DNA of 64,000 nucleotides from Prosthecobacter fusiformis. Lineage in GTDB: Bacteria; Verrucomicrobiota; Verrucomicrobiia; Verrucomicrobiales; Verrucomicrobiaceae. The notes beneath the pieces are model-generated. The model was not told where the DNA came from and did no database searches. It saw nothing but the letters and a program-made list of their open reading frames with translations. Below are positions 44,785 through 53,782 of the stretch, piece after piece; the first letter of the stretch is position 1, and each line of letters starts with the position of its first letter. Both the position numbers and the translations under genes were made by a program. Location of the stretch: NCBI RefSeq assembly GCF_004364345.1, contig NZ_SOCA01000007.1:124001-188000 (forward strand), given 5' to 3'.

Positions 44785-45311
44785 TGATGAACTTTTGGTT
44801 AGCCCAGGCTCCGGCGGCCCCGCCGTTGCAGCCCTTGCCGCACCCGGAATTACCGGAGGTGTTTCTGCCGCCAGCACCGCTGCCGGTGTGGATTTTCATT
44901 GTGGGGGCGCTTTTTTTGGTGGCGCTGCTGGCTCTGGTGCTGTGGCTGCTGCTACGGCCGAAGCCGCCGATGGCGGTGGAGCCAAAGAGGCCGTGGCAGC
45001 AGGCGATGAATGCGCTGAAGGAGCTGGCGACCCGCGCCCGTGGACTGCCGCCGGGGGCGGTGAGTGCGGAGGTGTCTGAGATCCTGCGCGGGTATTTTCT
45101 GGAGCGGTACAAGATCCCGGCACCTTTCCGGACAACGCATGAAATTTTCCAGGGGGGCGGCATTCCGGCCACCTCCCAGCGCCTGCACCGGTATGCGCCG
45201 CTGGCGGAGCTGTGGGACCAGCTTTCCTTTGCGCCGGTACCGGCATCTGCGGATGAATCCATGGAACTGGTGGCGAAGGCGATGACGCATCTGGAGGAGG
45301 ACCGGCCATGA
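44781..45311 (+). CDS. DUF4381-like membrane protein (bat operon)
   Basis: Protein of 176 residues. A Pro/Ala-rich lead is followed by one membrane helix (VWIFIVGALFLVALLALVLW, about 36-55), then a cytoplasmic helical part with GAVSAEVSEILRGYFLERYK. The last pattern fits the small DUF4381-type protein that sits between DUF58 and batA in Bat operons. It overlaps both neighbours by four bases, so all three are translationally coupled. Confidence 0.75.
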   Translation: MMMNFWLAQAPAAPPLQPLPHPELPEVFLPPAPLPVWIFIVGALFLVALLALVLWLLLRPKPPMAVEPKRPWQQAMNALKELATRARGLPPGAVSAEVSEILRGYFLERYKIPAPFRTTHEIFQGGGIPATSQRLHRYAPLAELWDQLSFAPVPASADESMELVAKAMTHLEEDRP

Positions 45312-46333
45312 ACATTCCCTTTTTAAGAGACATCATTCTGGAGCGGCCGGAGTGGCTACTGGCGCTGCTGGCGCTGCCGCTGATGATGTGGTGGCGCGGG
45401 CGCATTGGCAAATCGCCAGCGGTCGCTTTTCCGACGGCGTTTATCCTGCGGGATCTGGGTTTCAAGGCGAAGTCCACGCATGGCGGGCTGACCTTTGGCC
45501 TGATCCTAGTGAGCCTGGCAGCGGCGATTGTGGCCCTGGCACGTCCGCAGAAGGTGATCTCTCATGACGAGGACAATACGGAGGGCATCGCCATCTGCCT
45601 GACGGTGGATGTGTCCCTTTCGATGCTGATCGAGGACTTTTACATTGGCGGCTCGCCCGTGAACCGGCTTACGGCGGCAAAGCGGGTGATGCGAGATTTC
45701 ATCCGTGGCCGGACGAGTGACCGGGTGGGCATCGTGGCCTTTGCGGGGGCACCGTATCAGCCGTGTCCGCTGACCTTGCAGCGGGATTGGTTGGAGTCTA
45801 ATCTGGACCGGGTGCAGACCGGGGTGATGGAGGACGGTACGGCCATCGGCTCTGGGCTGGCGATGGCAGCGCGGCGGCTGGACAAGGAAAAGGTACCCAG
45901 CAAGGTGATCATCCTGCTGACGGACGGGGCGAACAACAGTGGCAAGCTGAGTCCGCTGGATGCGGCGAAGCTGGCGGCTACGCTGGGGCAGAGGATCTAT
46001 ACGATTGCCATTGGCACGCCAGGGGTGCACATGATCCCGCTGCCGAGCGGTCGCATCATTACCAGCGGCAGGCAGGAGTTCGATGAAGGGACGCTGCAAG
46101 AGGTGGCGCGGATCGGCAGTGGCAGCTTTTACATGGCGCAGGATTTGACGGCGCTGGAGGAGATCTTCAGCACGATCGACAACCTGGAGAGGACGGAGAT
46201 CAAACGCCGCAGCATTGTGGAGACGGAGGAGCTGTTTTTCGTTCCTGCGGCACTGGCGGCTGCTCTGCTAGGGCTGGCGCTGCTGCTGCGTCTCACGTTT
46301 TTGAATGCCGCCCCGGTGGCGGTGGCTACCTGA
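45308..46333 (+). CDS. BatA-like VWA-domain protein
   Basis: Protein of 341 residues: two N-terminal helices (LLALLALPLMMWWRGRIGK and FGLILVSLAAAIVALARPQ), a von Willebrand A domain and a final hydrophobic helix (VPAALAAALLGLALLLR). MIDAS motif DVSLS is at 101-105, with TDGANNSG as the later metal loop. It is the expected Aerotolerance (BatA) protein of the operon. Confidence 0.92.
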   Translation: MNIPFLRDIILERPEWLLALLALPLMMWWRGRIGKSPAVAFPTAFILRDLGFKAKSTHGGLTFGLILVSLAAAIVALARPQKVISHDEDNTEGIAICLTVDVSLSMLIEDFYIGGSPVNRLTAAKRVMRDFIRGRTSDRVGIVAFAGAPYQPCPLTLQRDWLESNLDRVQTGVMEDGTAIGSGLAMAARRLDKEKVPSKVIILLTDGANNSGKLSPLDAAKLAATLGQRIYTIAIGTPGVHMIPLPSGRIITSGRQEFDEGTLQEVARIGSGSFYMAQDLTALEEIFSTIDNLERTEIKRRSIVETEELFFVPAALAAALLGLALLLRLTFLNAAPVAVAT

Positions 46334-46334
46334 A

Positions 46335-48272
46335 ATGACCCGCATGACTTTTGCCAATCCAGATTTGCTCTACTTTCTGCTAGTCCTGCCCGTGCTGGCG
46401 GGGCTGCGGCTGTGGTCTGCCATGAGCGCGGGCCAGATCGTGGAAAAGATGACGGCTCCGCGCCTGCGCCATGATCTGGTGGTGGGGGTTTCCTCCTGGC
46501 GTGCGGGGCTGATCTTTGGCCTGCAACTGGCGGCGCTGGGCTTTTTTATTCTGGCCATCGCGCAGCCGCGCTGGGGGGAGGACAAGGTCATCCAGGTGGA
46601 GTCCGGTAGGAATGTGATCCTGGCCCTGGATACATCCCGGTCCATGCTGGCCAATGATGTGGCACCGGATCGGATGACGCGGGCGCGGCTGGCGGCGCAG
46701 GATGTGCTGGCCTCGCTAAAAACGGACCGTGTGGGCCTCATCGCCTTTGCGGGAAATGCGTATTTGCAGGCACCGCTGACGACGGATCATGAGGCGGTGG
46801 TGGAGGCGATCCAGTCGCTGGATTTCACCTCGGTCCCGCGTGGGGGCAGTGACCTGGGGAAGGCGCTGAAGCTGGCGATGGACACGTTTGAAAAGAACCC
46901 GGCGCGTAACCATGGGCTGATCCTTTTCAGCGATGGCGGGGAGCCGAATGAGCAGGTGCGGGAGTATGCCCTGCAGGCGGCGAAGAAAAACATCCTGGTG
47001 CTGACCGTTGGCGTGGGCACGGAGGCGGGGTCTTTGATTCCAGATCCGGATCCGGACCGTGTGGGGGATTATGTGCGTGACCGGAGCGGGAATGTGGTGA
47101 AGACCACGCTACAGGGCGGGGTGCTACAGGAGATCGCGACGGCGACACGAGGGCGATATTTGAAACTGGGCTCGCAGCCATTGGCCGTATCCGTGGTGCG
47201 TGATCTACTTTCAGCCTTGCAGGCACAGACGAATGAGGCAAAGCAACTTGTGAAGCCTCTCGAACGTTTCCAATGGCCGTTGTCTATAGGTGTACTACTT
47301 CTTATGATTGCCTGGTCCCTCCGCTCTTCCTCCCCCCGCCGTCTAGCACCAGTGATGGCCCTCGTTTTTCTTGGGCTCGGCGACGTTTCTGCGACGGCTT
47401 CCGACGGACCTTTGTTGGCGGCCTGGGGTTCTGTTTTCGAGAGGAAAAAAGTGACTCCCGAAGAAGCTGAGGAAGCTCTGAAAGATGGGGATCACAAGCG
47501 GGCGGCGGATTTGTTTGGCAAGCTGATCAAGGAAGATCCGCCGGAGAGTGTGCGCTATCGTTATGCGCAGGCGCTGGGATATGCCTCGCATCAGTCGGAG
47601 GATTACGACCGCGCCATCGGGGCCTTTAGCAAGGCGCTGGAATCCGAGGAGACAACGGTGCAGAAGCAGGCACACCAGGGCCTGGCCCACAGCTTGTATG
47701 ACCAAGGGGACCGGACCCTGGCCAAGCAGCCGAAATTTACCCTGAAGACCTGGAGAGACTCCTTGAAACACTTTGATGCTGCCTTGAAGCAGGATCCGGA
47801 AAATGAGCCGTTGAAGGAAAACCGTGAATTCGTGAAAAAGCGCCTGGATGAACTGCAGAAGCAGATCGATCAGCAAGAGCAGAAGGGTGACAAAGGGGAC
47901 AAGGGCGATAAAAAGAAAGGTGAGAAGGGGGAGGAAGGTGAAGAGGGTGAGGAAGGCGAGGATGGAGAACAGGACGGCAAGGGCAAGAATGACAAGGACC
48001 GCAGCCGCAAGGAAAGCCTGGGCAAAAAGAAGGGTGAGGAGAAAGAAGAAGAACTGCCTGAGGGTGAGCTGCAAGCTGCCAACAAGGGAGAACCCAAGGA
48101 GGAAGAGGGCGAGCAGGCCCAAGAGGCTGAGGGCTCTGAAAATGAAACGGATGATGCCACCGGCTTCAGCCCCAATGAAGCGCGGGCCTTTCTGCGCACC
48201 TATGCGGATGATCAGAAGAAAGCGCAGATCGTGCGCCCGCGGGACCCGGCGGCCAACGGGAAGGACTGGTAA
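46335..48272 (+). CDS. BatB/BatC-type fusion: VWA domain plus TPR and charged tail
   Basis: Protein of 645 residues. Membrane helices precede a VWA domain with MIDAS DTSRS (99-103). After a short helix come TPR units (about 375-500: DHKRAADLFGKLIKEDPPES, then YDRAIGAFSKALESEE). A long Lys/Glu/Gly-rich tail follows (about 515-610), then a short conserved-looking end NEARAFLRTYADDQ. In many bacteria BatB and BatC are separate genes; here one gene holds both. ATG at 46335 lies two bases after the BatA stop. Confidence 0.9.
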   Translation: MTRMTFANPDLLYFLLVLPVLAGLRLWSAMSAGQIVEKMTAPRLRHDLVVGVSSWRAGLIFGLQLAALGFFILAIAQPRWGEDKVIQVESGRNVILALDTSRSMLANDVAPDRMTRARLAAQDVLASLKTDRVGLIAFAGNAYLQAPLTTDHEAVVEAIQSLDFTSVPRGGSDLGKALKLAMDTFEKNPARNHGLILFSDGGEPNEQVREYALQAAKKNILVLTVGVGTEAGSLIPDPDPDRVGDYVRDRSGNVVKTTLQGGVLQEIATATRGRYLKLGSQPLAVSVVRDLLSALQAQTNEAKQLVKPLERFQWPLSIGVLLLMIAWSLRSSSPRRLAPVMALVFLGLGDVSATASDGPLLAAWGSVFERKKVTPEEAEEALKDGDHKRAADLFGKLIKEDPPESVRYRYAQALGYASHQSEDYDRAIGAFSKALESEETTVQKQAHQGLAHSLYDQGDRTLAKQPKFTLKTWRDSLKHFDAALKQDPENEPLKENREFVKKRLDELQKQIDQQEQKGDKGDKGDKKKGEKGEEGEEGEEGEDGEQDGKGKNDKDRSRKESLGKKKGEEKEEELPEGELQAANKGEPKEEEGEQAQEAEGSENETDDATGFSPNEARAFLRTYADDQKKAQIVRPRDPAANGKDW

Positions 48273-48278
48273 CTGGAA

Positions 48279-50861
48279 ATGAACATGATGGGATCCAAGA
48301 CAAAACTGACATGCCTCCCGGCTCCGCTCCTCTGGCTTCAGGCCATGGCCATGCTGGTCATCGCAGGTGCGGCAGAAGCCGCCACGATCCGTGCCTACGT
48401 GCAGCCTGAAAAGGTGCGGCCTAACCAAGTGGTGTCGTATGTCATCACGGTGCAGGACGGGAGTGTGGAGCGCATGTCTGAACTGCGGCTGCCGTTGCAG
48501 CTCATCCAGAACACGGCGGTTTCCACCTCCCAGCAGTTCAGCATCACCAATGGCCGGCAGACTTCCTCCGTGCGTTTAACCTGGGGCATCTCCGCCAGTG
48601 AGCCGGGGGATTTTGTCATCCCGGCCCAGAGCCTCAAGGTCAACGGCCAGATGATGACGACCAATGAGGTGAAGCTGACCGTGGCCCAAGGCGGCGGAGA
48701 TGAGGCCGTGGCGGCCGCCGATGATGCGAACAAACCCATCCTGCAACTGGAGCTGGGCAAGACGGAAATTTATCAGGGGGAGGTGATGCCGCTGAACTGC
48801 ACCCTGTACATTCCACGCCAGACGCCTCTGCGGCGCATCGGGCTCGTTGACATTGAAAAGAGTGATTTTGCCATCGCCCGCTTTCCCCAGCAGAATGACC
48901 AGACGACGACAACCATCGACGGCGTGGGCTACGTTGTTTTGACTTTCCGCAGCACGCTCTCCTCCCTGCGGACGGGGGAACTGAAGGTCGGCCCTGCTTC
49001 CATGGAGCTTCTGGTGGAAGTGCCGGTGGAAGACAGCCCGCGCCAGAACATGTTTCCGCCCAATTTCCCGCCGGGCTTTTTCCCTCAGATGACGGAGCCG
49101 CGCAAGGTGGTGGTCCAAAGCCAGCCGGTGACTTTGCGTGTGCTGCCCATGCCTGCGGAAGGCAAGCCTGCGAACTTTAGCGGAGCGGTGGGAGATTTCA
49201 TCCTCAGCGCCAGCGCCAGCCCTACAGAGCTGACGGTGGGAGATCCGGTGGCCGTGGAACTGATGGTGGAAGGGACGGGCAATTTCGATGCGTTGAACGC
49301 TCCTGCATTAACGGAGGAAAGCGGTTGGAAATCCTATCCGGCGAAGCGGTACAACATCGAAGGTCAGCTTGATCAAAACCAGGTGCCGACCTTGGATCGC
49401 AAGGTGGGCTACTCGCAGGTCTTCATCCCGGAAGCGGTGCATAAGGAGCTGCCGCCCTTTGAAATCAATTTCTTTAGCCCGACCAAAAAGCAGTATGTGA
49501 CGCTGAAGACGGAGGCCATCCCGCTGAACATGAAACCTGCCCCGGTGACTGCGGCCAGTGAGTCGGCAGCCGGTGCAGCCGGGGAGGCTGTGCCACTGCC
49601 GCCGCTGCTGGTGCCGGACCCGCAGCCGGACATTACGGATATTTTGATCAATCCACCTGCCACCTCGCGCTGGCTGGTGCCCACGGGGAATCTGCTGCTG
49701 CGCAGCCCGACTTTCTGGACGGTGCAGGCAGTGCCTGTGGGGCTGCTTTTCCTGGCCAGTTTCCTGGCGATGGCGCGCAGGCGTCGTGAGGCCCTCATGG
49801 CTGGCCGTGCGGGTCAGCTGCGTGCAGCCTGGGCAGGGCTGGATCAAGGGTCTGTGGCGGACGGTGAATTCCTGCGTCGTGCGGCCCAGTTCATTCACAC
49901 GGCCAAGGCGGGTGAGCCTGTGCAGGAGCCGGAACTGAAGACCATCCTGGACCGGTATGAGGGCAGCAACTTTGCGGCGGTGGCATCTGCCCCAGTGACG
50001 CCGGAGGAGCGCCGCCAGATCACCCAGACACTGAGCGGACTGTTTAACAAGGCTCTTTCAAAAGTAACCGCGCTAGTGATGCTGGGACTGCTCTGCTGTG
50101 GCACCCTGGGTGCGCAGGAGGCTAAGCCGGAAGTGGCGACGGCGGATGCTGTTTATCAGGAAGCGCTGGAGGAAATGACCAAGGGCAACTATGCCCGTGC
50201 TCAGTATCTGGCTGAATCTCTGACGAAAAAGAAACCGCCGCAGCTCAGCTCTGAGGTGTTTCAGCTCATCGGCCATGCGCGTTATCGGCAGGAAGATCCA
50301 GGCCGTGCGGTGCTGTGGTATCAGCGGGCGCAGCTCTTTGATCCCCGTGCACCGGAGCTGAGGCAGAACCTGCGGCATCTGTATGAAAAACTACGTTTTG
50401 TTTCCTATCCCTTCGAGTCTCCGCTGAGCCAGTGGAGCCTTTGGCTGACGCCGAATGAATGGCTGATCCTTGCCAGTGCGGGTTTTTGGCTAGTGTTGCT
50501 TTCTGCTGCCTGGCGCATCCTGGTGGGGCGCAAGGGGCTGCCGTGGGCGGTGGCTATGTCCCTCATTGGGATCTTTATCGCGGTGCCTGCCACGGCCTTT
50601 GCCTCCATCCGCCCGCTGGGTGCGGAGAGGGTGCGGGACATCTCCATCGTGACGATGCCAGAGGCGCGTGCCTATACAGGGGCGACGGTGACCTCGGGCA
50701 CCGTGATGGATCTGCCAGCTGGGTCTCAGGTGCGGATTCTGGAAAAACGCGGTGCGTGGAATTATGTGGAAATCCCCAACCGGCCTGAGAATCTGCGCGG
50801 CTGGGTGGAAGGCGCGGCCATTACGCCCCTGTGGATTTGGGATGAGAAAATGGTGCCCTGA
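48279..50861 (+). CDS. BatD/BatE-type fusion: BatD beta repeats, TPR and SH3 domains
   Basis: Protein of 860 residues. After a signal peptide (LWLQAMAMLVIAGAAEAA) the BatD (DUF-type beta-sandwich) repeats run to about 460. A membrane helix (WTVQAVPVGLLFLASFLAMARRRR) and a short cytoplasmic part follow. Then comes a second signal-like segment (ALVMLGLLCCGTLGAQEA, about 596-613), which is what one expects if a separate BatE has been fused. TPR units (AVYQEALEEMTKGNYARAQY), two helices and a C-terminal SH3 domain (LPAGSQVRILEKRGAWNYVE) complete it. It is the last gene of the bat operon. Confidence 0.9.
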   Translation: MNMMGSKTKLTCLPAPLLWLQAMAMLVIAGAAEAATIRAYVQPEKVRPNQVVSYVITVQDGSVERMSELRLPLQLIQNTAVSTSQQFSITNGRQTSSVRLTWGISASEPGDFVIPAQSLKVNGQMMTTNEVKLTVAQGGGDEAVAAADDANKPILQLELGKTEIYQGEVMPLNCTLYIPRQTPLRRIGLVDIEKSDFAIARFPQQNDQTTTTIDGVGYVVLTFRSTLSSLRTGELKVGPASMELLVEVPVEDSPRQNMFPPNFPPGFFPQMTEPRKVVVQSQPVTLRVLPMPAEGKPANFSGAVGDFILSASASPTELTVGDPVAVELMVEGTGNFDALNAPALTEESGWKSYPAKRYNIEGQLDQNQVPTLDRKVGYSQVFIPEAVHKELPPFEINFFSPTKKQYVTLKTEAIPLNMKPAPVTAASESAAGAAGEAVPLPPLLVPDPQPDITDILINPPATSRWLVPTGNLLLRSPTFWTVQAVPVGLLFLASFLAMARRRREALMAGRAGQLRAAWAGLDQGSVADGEFLRRAAQFIHTAKAGEPVQEPELKTILDRYEGSNFAAVASAPVTPEERRQITQTLSGLFNKALSKVTALVMLGLLCCGTLGAQEAKPEVATADAVYQEALEEMTKGNYARAQYLAESLTKKKPPQLSSEVFQLIGHARYRQEDPGRAVLWYQRAQLFDPRAPELRQNLRHLYEKLRFVSYPFESPLSQWSLWLTPNEWLILASAGFWLVLLSAAWRILVGRKGLPWAVAMSLIGIFIAVPATAFASIRPLGAERVRDISIVTMPEARAYTGATVTSGTVMDLPAGSQVRILEKRGAWNYVEIPNRPENLRGWVEGAAITPLWIWDEKMVP

Positions 50862-50878
50862 GATTTTTCAAAAGGTAA

Positions 50879-50905
50879 GGAATAACTTTGCGAATTTAGC
50901 GTCGT
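50879..50905 (+). promoter_or_regulatory. Possible ECF-type promoter
   Basis: GGAATA (50879-50884) and CGTCGT (50900-50905) are separated by 15 bases and resemble the GGAAC / CGTC elements of many ECF sigma promoters. They lie upstream of the small Cys-rich lipoprotein and the ECF sigma gene, which would fit autoregulation. Tentative; spacing is at the short end. Confidence 0.3.
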
Positions 50906-50967
50906 AATGTTGGAGCCGCGCCCCCATTGGGCGTAGCCCGCACCACCCTACCCATACCCACCCGTTC

Positions 50968-51111
50968 ATGAAAGCCCTCCTCATCCTCTCCCTCGCCGCT
51001 GTCAGCCTTGGCCTTTCGAGCTGCGCCAACTGCTGCAAATCCAAGTCCGCTGCTTGCTGCAAGCCGGGCGACAGCAAGTGCGCGACCTGCGACAGCAAGA
51101 AGAAAATGTAA
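50968..51111 (+). CDS. Small Cys-rich lipoprotein (47 residues)
   Basis: A short open frame reads MKALLILSLAAVSLG, then LSSC (lipobox with Cys19), then a mature part with seven Cys in CANCCKSKSAACCKPGDSK and CATCDSKKKM. Six of those cysteines fall in CC or CxxC pairs, so a metal or redox role is possible. It ends 56 bases before the sigma-factor gene and starts 63 bases after the possible promoter. The signal peptide and lipobox, together with GC-rich codons like the neighbours, support that it is real. Confidence 0.75.
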   Translation: MKALLILSLAAVSLGLSSCANCCKSKSAACCKPGDSKCATCDSKKKM

Positions 51112-51167
51112 TTTGAAAGCTGGCGCGTGTTTTGCGCCGCCTTGTCTTAGGAAACCGTCGTCGCCTC

Positions 51168-51722
51168 ATGGAGTTCGAGCACCTCGTCCAGGAGCATTAC
51201 CAGGGGCTTTACCGCTTCGCGCTGAGCCTTGCCCAGCGGGAAGCGGACGCGGCGGACCTGACTCAGCAGACGTTTTTACGCTGGGCGACCCGGGGCTTCC
51301 AGCTTCGGGACCGCAGCAAGGCGAAGACCTGGCTCTTCACCACTCTTTACCGTGAATTTTTAACTGGGAACCGACGGGCAGTCCGTTATCCGCATGTGGA
51401 ACTGGCAGATGCGGAGCCTGAACTGCCGGTGGTGCAGGATCGCATGACGGAGGTGATGGACGGCCAGTCCGCCCTGAATGCCCTGAACCAACTGGATGAA
51501 ACGTACCGTGTCCCGCTCATGCTTTTTTACCTCCAGCAGCACAGTTACCAGGAGATCGCCAGCATCCTGGATGTGCCCATCGGCACGGTGATGTCTCGCC
51601 TCTCGCGAGGGAAAGCCCAGTTACGCGAAAAACTTTCTGACCAGAGCCACGGAGAGACCCTCCCGTCCGAATCCCCCAAAGTGATCCCCTTCGAACCCGC
51701 CCAATCCAGCCGCCATGGATGA
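51168..51722 (+). CDS. ECF RNA polymerase sigma factor
   Basis: Protein of 184 residues. Region 2 is FEHLVQEHYQGLYRFALSLA then ADAADLTQQTFLRWATRG; region 4 is LDETYRVPLMLFYLQQHSYQEIASILDVP and GTVMSRLSRGKAQLRE. The ATG at 51168 is chosen over an upstream TTG that would add Arg-rich residues. It overlaps the next gene by eight bases, the common sigma/anti-sigma layout. Confidence 0.93.
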   Translation: MEFEHLVQEHYQGLYRFALSLAQREADAADLTQQTFLRWATRGFQLRDRSKAKTWLFTTLYREFLTGNRRAVRYPHVELADAEPELPVVQDRMTEVMDGQSALNALNQLDETYRVPLMLFYLQQHSYQEIASILDVPIGTVMSRLSRGKAQLREKLSDQSHGETLPSESPKVIPFEPAQSSRHG

Positions 51723-52482
51723 CACCGAACTCCATTTACGACTGAGCGCCTGCCGCCCCAACGGCCAGGACAATGATGACCCGCTGATGCGCGAGGCCAT
51801 GGAGAAACTGCCCCAGAGACCAGCGGTGATGGAGTGGTTTGCCCAGGAGCAGAGCTTTGACCTGGCCATGTGCAAATGCGTGGCGGAAGTGCCGGTGCCT
51901 GAGCATTTGCGCTCAGAGATTTTAGCTGCCTCGAAGATCCATACCCCGGTGCCGCGCTGGCAGCGCATGCCGTGGCTGGCGGCTGCTGCGATGGCAGCCC
52001 TGGCCGGGCTTATCGTTATCATTGCGGAGCCTGCGGCAGGCAGTGACCCCACGCTGGCTCAGTTCGAAACAGAAATCGTGGACCTCTTTGATACGATGAA
52101 GACTCAGGGTTTCGGCCTGGATCATGTGACGGGGGAGATTTCCAACGTCAGTGCGTGGCTGGGCACCCAGGGCGCACCGAAGCCGTATGTGGTGAAGCCT
52201 TGCACGAAAGAAGCGCGTCCTTTTGGCTGCCGCACGGTGACTTGGCGCGGCCAAAAGGTGGCCATGGTGTGCTTTGGCCGTGGGGACCAGGAGGCGCATC
52301 TGTTCGTAGTGCTGCGGGAATCCCTGAAGGATTTGCCAGAGGAAACTCCGAAGAAGGTGGAATGGGTGGACGGCTACCCGGTGGCCTCTTGGTCCTGCCG
52401 GAAGTATGTTTATGTGATGATGGGGGACTCCCCGGAGACCAATTTGGACGAGTTTCTGGTGGCCAGTTCAAATCTCGAATGA
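51715..52482 (+). CDS. Membrane protein, probable anti-sigma factor
   Basis: Protein of 255 residues of no recognised family. It has a cytoplasmic lead (about 1-83, with CKCVAEVPVPEHL), one membrane helix (WLAAAAMAALAGLIVIIAEP, about 87-106) and an outer domain of about 145 residues. That domain has Cys residues in KPCTKEARPFGCRTV and MVCFGRGD and also SWSCRKYV. No HxxxCxxC zinc anti-sigma motif is present. Overlap with the sigma gene is the main support for the call. The four outer cysteines could sense redox state (inference). Confidence 0.6.
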   Translation: MDDTELHLRLSACRPNGQDNDDPLMREAMEKLPQRPAVMEWFAQEQSFDLAMCKCVAEVPVPEHLRSEILAASKIHTPVPRWQRMPWLAAAAMAALAGLIVIIAEPAAGSDPTLAQFETEIVDLFDTMKTQGFGLDHVTGEISNVSAWLGTQGAPKPYVVKPCTKEARPFGCRTVTWRGQKVAMVCFGRGDQEAHLFVVLRESLKDLPEETPKKVEWVDGYPVASWSCRKYVYVMMGDSPETNLDEFLVASSNLE

Positions 52483-52920
52483 CATGAGCTGGCGGGCTTT
52501 TTCCCGCTCCAGCACATCTGCCAGGGTGGTGCGTGTCAGCCAGGCATTGACGTCATCGCGCAGGCCGCCAAAGACCTGCCCCAGGCCGCAGCCGCCGGGG
52601 ATGCCGCATTCACAGGTGCCGCCTGGGCGGTCCGTCAGGGCAGTGCAGGGCAGGGGTTCAAAAGGGCCATCAATGAGCTGGACGATCTCCCCCAGGCTGA
52701 TGCGCAGAGGGGCTTTTTGAAACTGGTAGCCGCCGCCCACGCCGCGCTTGCTGCGCAGCATACCGCCATTTTTCAGCACCAGGAGGATCTGCTCCAGGAA
52801 TTTGAGGGGGATGCGCTCACGGGTGGCGATATCCTGAATGGAAAAGGTGGATGTCTCAGGCGAGCGGGCCATCGCCAGCAAGGCGCGCATGGCATACTCG
52901 GCTTTGCGGGAGAGCTTCAT
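52468..52920 (-). CDS. Rrf2-family transcriptional regulator
   Basis: Protein of 150 residues, start ATG at 52920. HTH: MKLSRKAEYAMRALLAMARS, then ERIPLKFLEQILLVLKNGGMLRSKRGVGGGY (typical Rrf2). The Cys-rich loop CECGIPGGCG, with a further Cys in PLPCTALTD, is in the position of the IscR/NsrR [Fe-S] ligands, so iron-sulfur or NO sensing is possible. The start further upstream gives a Cys-rich extension that is unlikely. It converges with the anti-sigma gene, overlapping by 15 bases. Confidence 0.9.
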   Translation of the reverse strand: MKLSRKAEYAMRALLAMARSPETSTFSIQDIATRERIPLKFLEQILLVLKNGGMLRSKRGVGGGYQFQKAPLRISLGEIVQLIDGPFEPLPCTALTDRPGGTCECGIPGGCGLGQVFGGLRDDVNAWLTRTTLADVLEREKARQLMSFEI

Positions 52921-53028
52921 GCGGGATGCGTTAGGAGGGCTTTGATTTTCAGGCAACCAGCAATGGCAGCAATTACGAAATTTTTTTTGACAACACGCCG
53001 CATTTCTGGCCAAACTCACGCTGTTCCT

Positions 53029-53310
53029 ATGAAATGGATTTTACCCCTCCTCACTCTCGCCGCATTATCCTCCTGCACCACGAAGCCCTACATGGTAGGC
53101 AGCGTGAATGAGCAGTTCTATACCCGCTACCGTACGCCAGGTGCCGGGTATAAGAACAAGCGGGATGAACGCCGTGAATACGACTATACCCACCAGCAGC
53201 ACTTCATCGGCACTGCCCGCCTGCCGATCTTCCCGCGCCGTACGAAGCATGTCGTGGTGCAGGAACAGATCTATGTGCCGCCTGCAGCTCCCTACACCAG
53301 CAGCAAGTAA
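53029..53310 (+). CDS. Small lipoprotein
   Basis: Protein of 93 residues with a lipoprotein signal MKWILPLLTLAALSSC (lipobox LSSC, Cys16). The mature part is basic and Tyr-rich (YTRYRTPGAGYKNKRDERRE, then DYTHQQHFIGTARLPIFPRR) and unrecognised. It is transcribed away from the Rrf2 gene from a 108-base spacer and ends before a good terminator. Confidence 0.75.
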   Translation: MKWILPLLTLAALSSCTTKPYMVGSVNEQFYTRYRTPGAGYKNKRDERREYDYTHQQHFIGTARLPIFPRRTKHVVVQEQIYVPPAAPYTSSK

Positions 53311-53334
53311 GCTGGGCTGAGTCGATCCTTTTGG

Positions 53335-53366
53335 AAAACGGTCTCCTAAAATGGGGGCCGTTTTTC
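53335..53366 (+). terminator. Rho-independent terminator
   Basis: A 12-bp stem with a few G-U pairs, AAAACGGTCTCC with GGGGGCCGTTTT (53335-53346 with 53353-53364, loop TAAAAT), ends in a T run. It lies 25 bases behind the lipoprotein stop. Confidence 0.85.
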
Positions 53367-53515
53367 TCTTTATGCGCTTGGAGTGAAGATTTGACGGGGT
53401 GATTAGGTCGCACCCCCCGTTGCGGAACATGCAAAAACTCAAAAATACATGTTGATTTCCCCGCCACAGCCAGCAAGCTCCACCTCCCGAAAGTCCGAAC
53501 TTTATATTTGATCTC

Positions 53516-53767
53516 ATGGCAGTAGCAATCCGTCTCCGTCAAGAAGGCTCCAAAGGCCATCTGTTTTATCGTGTCGTCGCCGCTGACCAGCGCTTCAAGC
53601 GCGATGGTCGTTTCCTTGAAATCCTGGGCACGTATGACCCACACATGAAAGGTGCCAACACCAACATCGATCTCGACAAGGTGAATTCCTGGATCGCTAA
53701 AGGTGCACAGCCTTCTGAGACCGTGCGCAGCCTGATCAAGCGCGCTGGCAAAGCTGCTGCCAAGTAA
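53516..53767 (+). CDS. rpsP: Ribosomal protein bS16
   Basis: Small-subunit protein of 83 residues starting MAVAIRLRQEGSKGHLFYRVVAADQRFKRDGRFLE. The block LEILGTYDPHMKG and the DKVNSWIAKGAQPSETVRSLIKRAG end are the family pattern. It is followed by khpA as in many bacteria. Confidence 0.96.
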   Translation: MAVAIRLRQEGSKGHLFYRVVAADQRFKRDGRFLEILGTYDPHMKGANTNIDLDKVNSWIAKGAQPSETVRSLIKRAGKAAAK

Positions 53768-53782
53768 TTGGCTTAACATTTC

